Source of the DNA: Flavobacteriaceae bacterium
GTDB lineage: Bacteria > Bacteroidota > Bacteroidia > Flavobacteriales > Flavobacteriaceae
DNA length: 64,000 bases
Assembly (NCBI GenBank): GCA_003564185.1
Contig: PXFS01000055.1
Span: 1-64,000 of the forward strand
Direction: 5' to 3'
Each line of letters opens with the position of its first letter. Position 1 is the first letter of the stretch. Under the pieces are notes generated by a model. The model worked only from the letters and a program-made list of their open reading frames with translations. It did no database searches and was not told the origin of the DNA. Positions 44,828 to 52,520 of this stretch are shown in pieces. Made by a program: the position numbers and the translations under genes.

Positions 44828-45571
44828 ATGAGAATTAAATTCAGTATACTATTGTTGTTATTTTTATTAAGCTTTAATGCTTTAGGACAAAATCAATCCA
44901 ATCAAGTATTTGTCTCTGGTGCTTTAAGTAATGTTATGAAAAATGGAGATCTCCAAAGTACTATTTTGTTAGACACTATCTCAACCAAGGAAAATTTATA
45001 TGGATTAGGTCCTAAACATTACCTAACAGGTGAATTGCTTATTATGGATGGTGAGGCTTATGTAACTTCAATTGATGATAATGGAGCTATTAAAATGGAA
45101 AAAACTTTTCAAGCTAAAGCACCTTTTTTTGTTTATACCTATGTTGAAGAATGGGAATCTTATCGACTTCCTAAAGACATTACAAGCTTTCAGGAACTTG
45201 AAAAATATTTACTTCAAAAATCTAAAGAATACAATACACCTTTTGCTTTTAAGCTTCAGGGAGTTTTTAATAAAGTTGAATTCCATATTCAAAACCTACC
45301 TAATGGAACGCTAGTTAAATCTCACAAAGACGCACATCAAGGGCAAAAAAAATATGTACGGAAAAATATCAATGGTGACCTTATTGGTTTTTTCTCTACA
45401 CAACACCAACAAGTTTTTACCCACCATAATCAATTTATTCATATTCACTTTATCAATCAAGAAAAAACAGAGATGGGACATGTAGATGACTTTTTATTTA
45501 GTGAAGCTGATAATATCTTACTGTTTCTTCCCAAATTGAATAAAGTATTAAATACGGACTTAAAAAATTAG
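44828..45571 (+). CDS. Acetolactate decarboxylase-like protein with signal peptide
   Basis: A 247-aa protein with a Sec signal peptide (IKFSILLLLFLLSFNALGQ). The mature part matches acetolactate decarboxylase (BudA/AldC): LYGLGPKHYLTGELLIMDGEAY corresponds to the family's G-x-G-T-F...L-x-G-E-(L/M)-x-x-(L/V)-D-G. HIHFINQEKTEMGHVDDFLF has the H-x-H-x10-H zinc ligands. The enzyme turns acetolactate into acetoin. An exported form is known for some Bacillus relatives; what substrate would be met outside the cytoplasm here is unclear. It follows nth by 3 bases. Confidence 0.8.
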   Translation: MRIKFSILLLLFLLSFNALGQNQSNQVFVSGALSNVMKNGDLQSTILLDTISTKENLYGLGPKHYLTGELLIMDGEAYVTSIDDNGAIKMEKTFQAKAPFFVYTYVEEWESYRLPKDITSFQELEKYLLQKSKEYNTPFAFKLQGVFNKVEFHIQNLPNGTLVKSHKDAHQGQKKYVRKNINGDLIGFFSTQHQQVFTHHNQFIHIHFINQEKTEMGHVDDFLFSEADNILLFLPKLNKVLNTDLKN

Positions 45572-45615
45572 CATTTATTTTTAGAAAGTTTACTAGGTCA
45601 GATGATTCTATTATT

Positions 45616-45623
45616 TATATTTG
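45616..45623 (+). promoter_or_regulatory. Candidate -7 element of the trp operon
   Basis: TATATTTG matches TAnnTTTG perfectly, 4 bases before the ATG of the leader ORF. If used, the transcript would begin at or very near that ATG, making the leader ORF leaderless. No TTG is found at the usual upstream distance, so a promoter further upstream is also possible. Confidence 0.4.
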
Positions 45624-45627
45624 CTTT

Positions 45628-45690
45628 ATGCTAATAAACTTAAATTATACTTGGTGGTGGAAAATATTTACGTCAAACGTCGTGAAATGA
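45628..45690 (+). CDS. trpL: Putative trp operon leader peptide with WWW
   Basis: A 20-codon ORF, MLINLNYTWWWKIFTSNVVK, with three consecutive Trp codons (TGG x3 at 45652-45660) and a TGA stop at 45688-45690. It lies 88 bases before the trpE ATG and immediately before a strong terminator. Trp is among the rarest residues, so three in a row in a tiny ORF in front of trpE is very unlikely by chance. The ribosome's progress over these codons would report Trp-tRNA charging. No Shine-Dalgarno sequence is seen, as usual for this phylum. Confidence 0.85.
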   Translation: MLINLNYTWWWKIFTSNVVK

Positions 45691-45750
45691 TTCCTCATTG
45701 AGTTTATAAAAAACAAAAAAAGGCTTGTCAAACACGACAAGCCTTTTTTT
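45679..45750 (+). promoter_or_regulatory. Trp attenuator: terminator with competing antiterminator
   Basis: Terminator: AGGCTTGTC (45721-45729) and its A-rich 5' flank pair with GACAAGCCTTTTTTT (45736-45750), loop AAACAC, ending in a T-run. Competing pairing: GTCGTG (45679-45684), the last sense codons of the leader, is perfectly complementary to CACGAC (45733-45738), which is the loop and first bases of the terminator's right arm. A ribosome stalled at the Trp codons leaves GTCGTG free; one that reaches the stop covers it. A further weak hairpin ACGT-CAA-ACGT (45670-45680) lies just after the Trp codons. Mechanism inferred from the pairing. Confidence 0.8.
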
Positions 45751-45777
45751 GTTGATAAAAAAACGAATAACAAAAAC

Positions 45778-47172
45778 ATGAAACTAAGGACCACATACAC
45801 CAAAATGCTTGCCGACACGCACACGCCGGTAAGTATGTATTTAAAATTAAGGGATGCTTTTCCCAATTCAATATTGCTAGAAAGTAGTGATTATCACGCT
45901 AATGATAAAAGTTTTTCTTACTTATGTTGTCACCCCATAGCCGAATTTAAAGTTGATAATCATCAATTAAGTACAGCTAAATTAGGAAAAACCACAACTC
46001 AAAAAATTAATCCAAATAAAGGTAAAGTGGTTCAACTCCTAAAAGAATTTATCAATAGTTTTGAAGTAGAAAAGCAAGATTTTCCTTTTTTAACCAGTGG
46101 ACTATTTGGGTTTACAGGTTTTGATGCTATTCAGTACTTTGATACGCTCAAAGTCAATCCTAAAAAAGAACTAGAACTTCCACAAATACATTATAAAGTA
46201 TACCAAAACATAATAGTTGTAGATCACTTTCATAATCAACTCTATATTTTTGATCACAGTCCTGATGGAAATTCTAAACTTAATAAAGTCCAACAGATAA
46301 TTCAACAGCAAAGTTTTCATCAGTTTCCTTTTCAGCTAAAAGGAGAAATTAAATCGAACATATCAGATGATTATTTTAAGGACATGGTAGCCAAAGCCAA
46401 AGAGCATTGTCAGCGCGGAGATGTATTTCAGATGGTAGTTTCCAGGCGCTTTTCTCAAGAATTTAATGGAGATGAATTTAATGTTTACAGGGCTTTAAGA
46501 AGCGTAAATCCTAGTCCCTATCTTTTTTATTTTGATTTTGGAAATTATAAAATTTTTGGAAGTTCTCCAGAAGCACAACTCATAGTGCAAGATAATCAAG
46601 CTGAAATTCACCCTATTGCTGGAACCTTCAAACGAACTGGAAATGATGCAGAAGATGCCAAAACAGCCAAATTGCTAGCAGAAGATCCAAAAGAAAACGC
46701 TGAACATGTTATGTTAGTAGACCTTGCTAGAAATGATTTAAGTAAGCACGCCAACCATGTTAATGTGGTTAAATACAAAGAAATTCAGTATTTTTCACAT
46801 GTCATTCATTTGGTTAGTAAAGTTATTGGAGAAATTAAAAATAAAGATCAAAAATTGCCTATTACAGCTTCTACTTTTCCTGCGGGAACATTGTCAGGTG
46901 CTCCTAAATACAAGGCCTTAGAGCTCATCAACAAATATGAGCCTTATGCCAGAGAAGCCTATGGAGGAGCCATTGGAGCCATAGATTTTAGCCATAATTA
47001 CAACCATGCCATCATCATAAGAAGTTTTGTAAGCAAATCTCAACACCTTCACTTTCAGGCTGGTGCAGGAGTGGTTGTAGATTCAAATCAAGAAAATGAA
47101 TGGGCAGAAGTGAATCATAAATTAGGAGCCTTAACCAAAGCTTTAAACCATGCAGCAAATGAATTTAATTAA
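45778..47172 (+). CDS. trpE: Anthranilate synthase component I
   Basis: A 464-aa chorismate-binding enzyme making anthranilate with TrpG. The Trp feedback motif LLES (residues about 33-36, ILLESSDY) is present near the N-terminus. The catalytic C-terminal part has RGDVFQMVVSRRFSQEF, SPSPYLFYFDFG, PIAGTFKRTGNDAEDA, DLARNDLSKH, ASTFPAGTLSGAPKYKALELI and an AGAGVVVDSNQENEWAE end. It is the first structural gene, 28 bases after the attenuator. It is followed by a structured 170-base gap before trpG. Confidence 0.97.
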   Translation: MKLRTTYTKMLADTHTPVSMYLKLRDAFPNSILLESSDYHANDKSFSYLCCHPIAEFKVDNHQLSTAKLGKTTTQKINPNKGKVVQLLKEFINSFEVEKQDFPFLTSGLFGFTGFDAIQYFDTLKVNPKKELELPQIHYKVYQNIIVVDHFHNQLYIFDHSPDGNSKLNKVQQIIQQQSFHQFPFQLKGEIKSNISDDYFKDMVAKAKEHCQRGDVFQMVVSRRFSQEFNGDEFNVYRALRSVNPSPYLFYFDFGNYKIFGSSPEAQLIVQDNQAEIHPIAGTFKRTGNDAEDAKTAKLLAEDPKENAEHVMLVDLARNDLSKHANHVNVVKYKEIQYFSHVIHLVSKVIGEIKNKDQKLPITASTFPAGTLSGAPKYKALELINKYEPYAREAYGGAIGAIDFSHNYNHAIIIRSFVSKSQHLHFQAGAGVVVDSNQENEWAEVNHKLGALTKALNHAANEFN

Positions 47173-47186
47173 TTTTCATACAATTT

Positions 47187-47297
47187 GGGCGTTCCCCTTA
47201 AAAATTCGATTGATTTTTAAGGGTCGGGCTTTTCGCTATATCTTTTTTGGCCATTTATTCAAGCCAAAAAAGGATGCCACTACAATCCCTAACGCAA
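47187..47297 (+). ncRNA. Structured intergenic element between trpE and trpG
   Basis: An outer stem GCGTT (47189-47193)/AACGC (47291-47295) encloses two hairpins. CCCTTAAAAAT (47195-47205) pairs with ATTTTTAAGGG (47213-47223), and TTTTTTGGC (47243-47251) pairs with GCCAAAAAA (47263-47271). The unpaired parts GTCGGGCTTTTCGCTATATC and CACTACAATCCCT look conserved. From memory such 'TTGGGCGTTCCC...GGGTCGGGCT...AATCCCTAACGC' elements recur between genes in Flavobacteria; I could not check this. It may be a mobile repeat, an RNA element or an expression-balancing site in the operon. Confidence 0.6.
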
Positions 47298-47340
47298 GTT
47301 TCTCTTTCATTACAAACAATCAAATAAAAAAAATAAACCA

Positions 47341-47943
47341 ATGAAAATATTAGTCATTGATAATTACGATTCCTTTGTTTTTAACCTTGTTCACTACTTA
47401 GAGGAGTTCTCTAACAATGTAACAGTAGTTAGAAATGATGAAATAGAAATCAGTCAAGTTCATGATTATGACGCCATACTTCTCTCTCCTGGACCAGGTG
47501 TTCCAGAAGAAGCTGGAAAACTAAAAGAAATCATTCGTACCTATGCATCCCAAAAACCCATTTTAGGAGTTTGTTTAGGTCAACAAGCTATTACAGAAGT
47601 ATTTGGAGGAAGTTTAGAAAACCTCTCTAGAGTTTATCATGGAGTAGCCACTAAAATAAAAGTTATTGATTCTTCAGAAATTTTATACCAAGGATTACCT
47701 ACTGAATTGGAAATTGGAAGGTACCATTCTTGGGTGGTACACCAACAATTACCCGATTGTTTAATTGCTACTTCTGTTGATGAAGAGGGAAATATAATGT
47801 CAATTAGACACAAGGAATATGAAGTAAGGGCTGTTCAATTTCACCCCGAATCCATACTAACTCCAGAGGGTAAAAAAATGATTCATAATTGGGTGGAACA
47901 CTTAACTAAATTAATGAAAATAAAAATTCCACAAAGCTCCTAA
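47341..47943 (+). CDS. trpG: Anthranilate synthase component II (glutamine amidotransferase)
   Basis: A 200-aa class I glutamine amidotransferase that delivers ammonia to TrpE. The catalytic triad is present: Cys78 in LGVCLGQQAI, and His168 and Glu170 in VQFHPESILTPEG. The oxyanion-type motif LSPGPGVPEEAG and YHSWVV are also typical. Length is normal. It starts 168 bases after trpE, the only wide gap in the operon, and is followed by trpD after 10 bases. It could also serve p-aminobenzoate synthesis, as in some bacteria. Confidence 0.96.
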   Translation: MKILVIDNYDSFVFNLVHYLEEFSNNVTVVRNDEIEISQVHDYDAILLSPGPGVPEEAGKLKEIIRTYASQKPILGVCLGQQAITEVFGGSLENLSRVYHGVATKIKVIDSSEILYQGLPTELEIGRYHSWVVHQQLPDCLIATSVDEEGNIMSIRHKEYEVRAVQFHPESILTPEGKKMIHNWVEHLTKLMKIKIPQSS

Positions 47944-47953
47944 AGCATAACTT

Positions 47954-48943
47954 ATGAAAGATACTTTAAAACGATTAATACAATTTGAAGAATTAAGTCA
48001 GCAAGAGGCTAAAGAATTACTCATCAATTTAACAAAATCTAATTATTCTGAAGCTGAGCTAGCTTCATTCTTAACGGTTTATATGATGCGTAAAATAAGT
48101 CTAAAGGAATTAAAAGGTTTCAAAGAAGCTTTATTAGAATTATGCAAACCAGTTCAACTTTCAGAATTTGACCCAATAGACTTATGTGGAACCGGAGGAG
48201 ATGGAAAAAACACCTTCAATATTTCGACCTTAGCCGCTTTTGTTTCAGCTGGAGCCGGTGTAAAAGTTGCTAAGCACGGTAATTATGGAGTTTCTTCTGT
48301 TAGTGGAAGTTCTAATGTACTTGAGCATTTAGGCATAAAATTCAGCAGTGATGAAGACTTTCAGAAAAAATGTATAGATAAAACAGGAATCTGTATTTTA
48401 CATGCGCCTTTATTTCATCCCGCTATGAAGTACGTTGGTCCAGTTCGAAAAAAATTACAACTTAAAACTTTTTTCAATATGTTAGGACCAATGGTTAACC
48501 CCTCCTTTCCAAAAAAACAAGTGGTAGGGGTTTTTAGTTTGGAACTATTACGCATGTATGCCTATATATTTCAACAGGAGGATAAAAAATTTAGTATTTT
48601 ACATGACTTAAACGGTTATGATGAAATTTCACTAACTGGAAAAATAAAAATTTTCAATTCAAATAAAGAAGAAATTTTAGAACCTGCGAATTTTGGAAGT
48701 CAATGGCTACAACCAAATCAACTTTTTGGAGGAAAAACAGTTGATGAAGCCGCTCAAATTTTTTGGAAAATACTTTCAACAGAAGGAACTGATGCACAAA
48801 ATAAAGTGGTTATTGCCAATGCCTCTTTAGCCATTTCTTTAGCCAAAGACATAACTTATAAAGAGGCTCTTATTCAGGCTGAAGAATCACTTCTCGGCAA
48901 AAATGCCTTGAAAGCTTTTAACGAATTAAAATCAATGAACTAA
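47954..48943 (+). CDS. trpD: Anthranilate phosphoribosyltransferase
   Basis: A 329-aa enzyme transferring phosphoribose from PRPP to anthranilate. The PRPP-binding motif is DLCGTGGDGKNTFNIST, followed by KHGNYGVSSVSGSSNVLEHLG; KYVGPVRKKLQLKTFFNMLGPMVNP is the anthranilate-site motif (canonical R...GxRTxFNxLGPLxNP). Its stop overlaps the trpC start (TAATG), indicating coupled translation. Confidence 0.96.
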   Translation: MKDTLKRLIQFEELSQQEAKELLINLTKSNYSEAELASFLTVYMMRKISLKELKGFKEALLELCKPVQLSEFDPIDLCGTGGDGKNTFNISTLAAFVSAGAGVKVAKHGNYGVSSVSGSSNVLEHLGIKFSSDEDFQKKCIDKTGICILHAPLFHPAMKYVGPVRKKLQLKTFFNMLGPMVNPSFPKKQVVGVFSLELLRMYAYIFQQEDKKFSILHDLNGYDEISLTGKIKIFNSNKEEILEPANFGSQWLQPNQLFGGKTVDEAAQIFWKILSTEGTDAQNKVVIANASLAISLAKDITYKEALIQAEESLLGKNALKAFNELKSMN

Positions 48944-49731
48944 TGTATATTTTAGAGAAAATTGTAACACACAAAAGAAAAGAAATTGATCAACGAAAAA
49001 AAGAAAAATCCTTAGCTGAATTGAAACTAATGGAATTTTATTCTTTACCCTGTAGATCTGTAGTAGACCATTTTGAAACTCGAAATAAAAATATCATAGC
49101 AGAGTTTAAAAGAAAGTCGCCAAGCAAACCTGATATCAATCTTAATGCTGACCTTAAAAATCAACTACTAAGTTATCAAGAAGCTGGAGCTTCAGCTGTT
49201 TCAATATTAACAGACAAACATTTTTTTGGTGGTAGTTTAAATGATTTATTGCTAGCCAAAAAAGAACTATCAATTCCTATTTTACAAAAAGATTTTATTA
49301 TAGATGAGTATCAAGTACATGAAGCAAAAGCTCATGGAGCTGACTTTATTTTATTGATTGCTAAAGTTTTAACCATTGCAGAAGTGCAACAATTATCAAC
49401 ATTAGCTCAAGATTTAGGGATGGAAGTTTTAGTTGAAGTACACTCAGCTGATGAACTTGTAAAAACCAATTTTACTAGCATAAATCTAATTGGAGTAAAT
49501 AATAGAAATTTAGAAAATTTTGAAACCTCTATTGAAAATAGCATACAATTAGCTGGACAAATACCCCTAGAATTTGTGAAAGTTAGTGAAAGTGGTATTA
49601 AGCACAGACAAGATGTTACCGAATTATATCAAGCTGGTTATGAAGGCTTCTTAATTGGAGAGGAACTGATGAAATCAGAAAATATTGCTGAAAAAATGAG
49701 TGAATTGATTGGACAAAAATTTAGCTTATAA
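48943..49731 (+). CDS. trpC: Indole-3-glycerol phosphate synthase
   Basis: A 262-aa (beta/alpha)8 enzyme closing the indole ring. Motifs in order: IIAEFKRKSPSKPDIN (catalytic Lys), GASAVSILTDKHFFGGSLNDL, PILQKDFIIDEYQVHEAKAHGADFILLI, GMEVLVEVHSADEL, LIGVNNRNLENFETS and KVSESGIKHRQDV. All catalytic positions are intact. It is separate from trpF here rather than fused, and both junctions are one-base TAATG overlaps. Confidence 0.97.
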   Translation: MYILEKIVTHKRKEIDQRKKEKSLAELKLMEFYSLPCRSVVDHFETRNKNIIAEFKRKSPSKPDINLNADLKNQLLSYQEAGASAVSILTDKHFFGGSLNDLLLAKKELSIPILQKDFIIDEYQVHEAKAHGADFILLIAKVLTIAEVQQLSTLAQDLGMEVLVEVHSADELVKTNFTSINLIGVNNRNLENFETSIENSIQLAGQIPLEFVKVSESGIKHRQDVTELYQAGYEGFLIGEELMKSENIAEKMSELIGQKFSL

Positions 49732-50369
49732 TGAAACCTATCAAATTAAAAGTTTGTGGATTAAAGTATCCTAAAAATCAAGAGTTGATTAGTCAACTCC
49801 CAATTGATTACGCAGGTTTTATTTTCTATAAAAACTCCAAAAGAAACACTATAAGTGTTAGCGAAAAACTTCCGGATCATATTCAAAAAGTTGGGGTTTT
49901 TGTTGATGAAGACATTACTGTTATAACTAAAAAAATTAAACAATTCAATTTAAATGTTATTCAGCTACATGGTAGTGAAAATGTAGATTATATTGTTCAA
50001 CTTAAAGCAAAAATAACTCATCTTAAATTGAATGATATAGAAATTTGGAAAGCCATTCCTGTAAAGGAAGTTTCAGATTTGGAAAAAATCAACTATTATG
50101 AAAATGATGTAAATGTCATTCTGCTAGATGCCAAAGGGAAAAATCCTGGTGGAAATGGAATTAAATTCAACTGGGACTATTTAGCCCATATTGATTCTAA
50201 TATACCTATCATGCTTAGTGGTGGAATTAAAATTGATGATATAGAAGCATTAACTAAAATCAAAACAAAAAACATGATCTGGGGAGTTGACATTAATAGT
50301 GGGTTTGAAATTAATCCTGGTCTAAAAAATGCCAGTAGAATTCAACATTTTATTAATCGATTAAACTAA
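49731..50369 (+). CDS. trpF: Phosphoribosylanthranilate isomerase
   Basis: A 212-aa (beta/alpha)8 isomerase. The catalytic Cys is in KLKVCGLKYPKN and the general acid Asp in VILLDAKGKNPGGNGIKFNW (canonical LLDSxxGGTGxxFDW). GFIFYKNSKRNT, KVGVFVDE, IQLHGSE and MLSGGIKIDDI are the other family motifs. The GGTG of most homologues reads GGNG here. It is followed by trpB after 6 bases. Confidence 0.95.
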   Translation: MKPIKLKVCGLKYPKNQELISQLPIDYAGFIFYKNSKRNTISVSEKLPDHIQKVGVFVDEDITVITKKIKQFNLNVIQLHGSENVDYIVQLKAKITHLKLNDIEIWKAIPVKEVSDLEKINYYENDVNVILLDAKGKNPGGNGIKFNWDYLAHIDSNIPIMLSGGIKIDDIEALTKIKTKNMIWGVDINSGFEINPGLKNASRIQHFINRLN

Positions 50370-50375
50370 AAGGAC

Positions 50376-51551
50376 ATGATAAAAGACGGGTATTACGGAG
50401 AATTTGGAGGTGCATACATTCCGGAGATGCTTTATCCTCCAGTAGAGGAATTACGTTTGAACTATGAAAAAATTTTAGCTTCAAAAAGCTTCCAAAATGA
50501 ATTTCAAGAGCTTTTAAAAAGTTATGTGGGTAGACCAACTCCTTTATATTTTGCTAAGAACTTAAGCAAAAAAATAGGCTGTAAAATCTATTTAAAAAGG
50601 GAAGATTTATGCCATACTGGAGCGCATAAAATAAATAATACCGTAGGGCAAATTTTAATTGCTAAGCACTTGGGTAAAAATAGAATTATTGCCGAAACTG
50701 GTGCTGGACAACATGGTGTTGCTACGGCTACGGCTTGCGCTTTGATGGGTATGGAGTGTTTGGTGTACATGGGCGAAAAAGACATCAAAAGACAAGCCCC
50801 TAATGTATCACGAATGAAAATGCTAGGCGCAAAAGTTGTTCCTGCAACTTCTGGAAGTAAAACGCTAAAAGATGCTACTAACGAAGCGATTAGAGATTGG
50901 ATCAATAATCCTGAAAGCACCCACTACATTATTGGCTCGGTGGTGGGCCCTCACCCCTATCCCGATTTAGTTGCGCAATTGCAGTCAGTAATTTCTAAGG
51001 AAGTAAAAAAGCAATTGAAAGAATTAGAAGGAAGAGATTATCCGGATTATCTTGTGGCTTGTGTTGGTGGAGGGAGTAATGCGGCTGGTTTGTATTACGA
51101 CTATTTAGAAGATGAAAGAACAAAAATTATTGCTGTTGAAGCTGCAGGTAAAGGAATTTTAACTAGTGAATCAGCGGCAACTACTCAATTAGGAAACGTG
51201 GGTATTATTCATGGAAGCAAAACCTTGTTAATGCAAAATAAAGACGGACAAATCACCGAACCTTATTCCATTTCTGCAGGTTTAGATTATCCAGGAATAG
51301 GCCCCATGCATGCCCATTTATTTACCAGTCAACGCGCTGAATTTATCAGTATTGATGATCACGAAGCTATGCAAGCTGGATTAGCATTAAGCAAAACCGA
51401 AGGCATTATTCCAGCTATTGAAACATCGCATGCTTTTGCCATTTTTAAGCATAAAGATTTTCAGCCAGAAGACGTGCTTGTTTTTAATTTATCAGGCCGA
51501 GGCGATAAAGACCTAGCTACTTATATAGACTACTTTAAACTTGAAGAATAA
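50376..51551 (+). CDS. trpB: Tryptophan synthase beta chain
   Basis: A 391-aa PLP enzyme joining indole and serine. PLP Lys85 is in HTGAHKINN; AETGAGQHGVATATACAL, the phosphate-binding CVGGGSNAAGLYYDY and the C-terminal LSGRGDKDLATY are intact. The N-terminus GYYGEFGGAYIPEML is the TrpB1 type that works with TrpA. It overlaps trpA by a TAATG junction. Confidence 0.98.
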   Translation: MIKDGYYGEFGGAYIPEMLYPPVEELRLNYEKILASKSFQNEFQELLKSYVGRPTPLYFAKNLSKKIGCKIYLKREDLCHTGAHKINNTVGQILIAKHLGKNRIIAETGAGQHGVATATACALMGMECLVYMGEKDIKRQAPNVSRMKMLGAKVVPATSGSKTLKDATNEAIRDWINNPESTHYIIGSVVGPHPYPDLVAQLQSVISKEVKKQLKELEGRDYPDYLVACVGGGSNAAGLYYDYLEDERTKIIAVEAAGKGILTSESAATTQLGNVGIIHGSKTLLMQNKDGQITEPYSISAGLDYPGIGPMHAHLFTSQRAEFISIDDHEAMQAGLALSKTEGIIPAIETSHAFAIFKHKDFQPEDVLVFNLSGRGDKDLATYIDYFKLEE

Positions 51552-52336
51552 TGATTGATCAGAAAATTAAAAATCGTATTGAAGAAAAAATTGCTTCAAA
51601 AGATAATTTACTAAATATTTACTTCACAGCTGGTTTCCCAGGAATTGAAGATACCAGAAAAGTCATTACTAATTTAGTAAATTCAGGAGTAGACATGATT
51701 GAAATAGGCTTGCCATATAGTGATCCAATAGCAGATGGAGAAGTGATTCAAAAAAGCTCTACACAAGCCTTGAGAAATGGAATGAATACTTCATTATTGT
51801 TTCAACAATTAGAAGGAGTTAGAGATGAAGTGGATGTTCCTTTTATTATAATGGGCTATTTTAATGCAATGCTTCAGTACGGGATTGAAGAATTCTGTCA
51901 AAAATGTAATTCAATCGGTATTGATGGCATCATCATGCCCGATTTACCTATTGAGACCTATGAAAATGAATATAAAACTATTTTTGAAAAATATCAATTG
52001 AACTTTATCTGTTTGATAACTCCACAAACTTCAACAGAAAGAATTAAGAAAATTGACTCCGTAAGTTCAGGATTTATTTATGCCGTAAGTAGTGCATCAA
52101 CTACAGGTAAAACAGATGGATTTGGAAGTGAACAAATCAATTATTTCAAACGAATTCAATCCATGAATTTAAAAAACAAATGTATGGTTGGTTTTGGTAT
52201 TAAAGACCAGCAAAGCTTTTCGCAGGTATGTCAATATGCTAAAGGGGGTATTATTGGAAGTGCTTTTATTAAATTTTTAGAAGAAAACGGAGTAGATAGG
52301 ACAGATGAATTTGTTAAGAACATCCGATTTGAATAA
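51551..52336 (+). CDS. trpA: Tryptophan synthase alpha chain
   Basis: A 261-aa (beta/alpha)8 lyase that releases indole from indole-3-glycerol phosphate. The catalytic Glu is in MIEIGLPYSDPIADGEVIQKSS (canonical LELGxPFSDPxADGPxIQ), with the second catalytic Asp in that same motif. GIDGIIMPDLPIE, VSSASTTGKT and GFGIKDQQSF complete the set. It is the last gene of the operon. A 184-base gap with no feature I can identify precedes the next gene. Confidence 0.97.
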   Translation: MIDQKIKNRIEEKIASKDNLLNIYFTAGFPGIEDTRKVITNLVNSGVDMIEIGLPYSDPIADGEVIQKSSTQALRNGMNTSLLFQQLEGVRDEVDVPFIIMGYFNAMLQYGIEEFCQKCNSIGIDGIIMPDLPIETYENEYKTIFEKYQLNFICLITPQTSTERIKKIDSVSSGFIYAVSSASTTGKTDGFGSEQINYFKRIQSMNLKNKCMVGFGIKDQQSFSQVCQYAKGGIIGSAFIKFLEENGVDRTDEFVKNIRFE

Positions 52337-52520
52337 AACAAAAACCATAATTCAATATATAAAGTTATTATAACCAGACACTTAAATTAAATCTATTTAT
52401 TTGTAACAGCGCTAAAAGGCAGATGAAATGATTGAATTTCAAATTAAATTTGATTTCTTTGTGTAGTTTTACTCAAGTTACTATATTTCAACTTTAATTT
52501 GAACCTAAACATTGAAAGAT

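Noticed and set aside
47150..47344. 64-codon frame bridging trpE and trpG
   Set aside because: Runs through the hairpins of the structured element and starts inside trpE; the RNA structure explains the sequence better than a protein.
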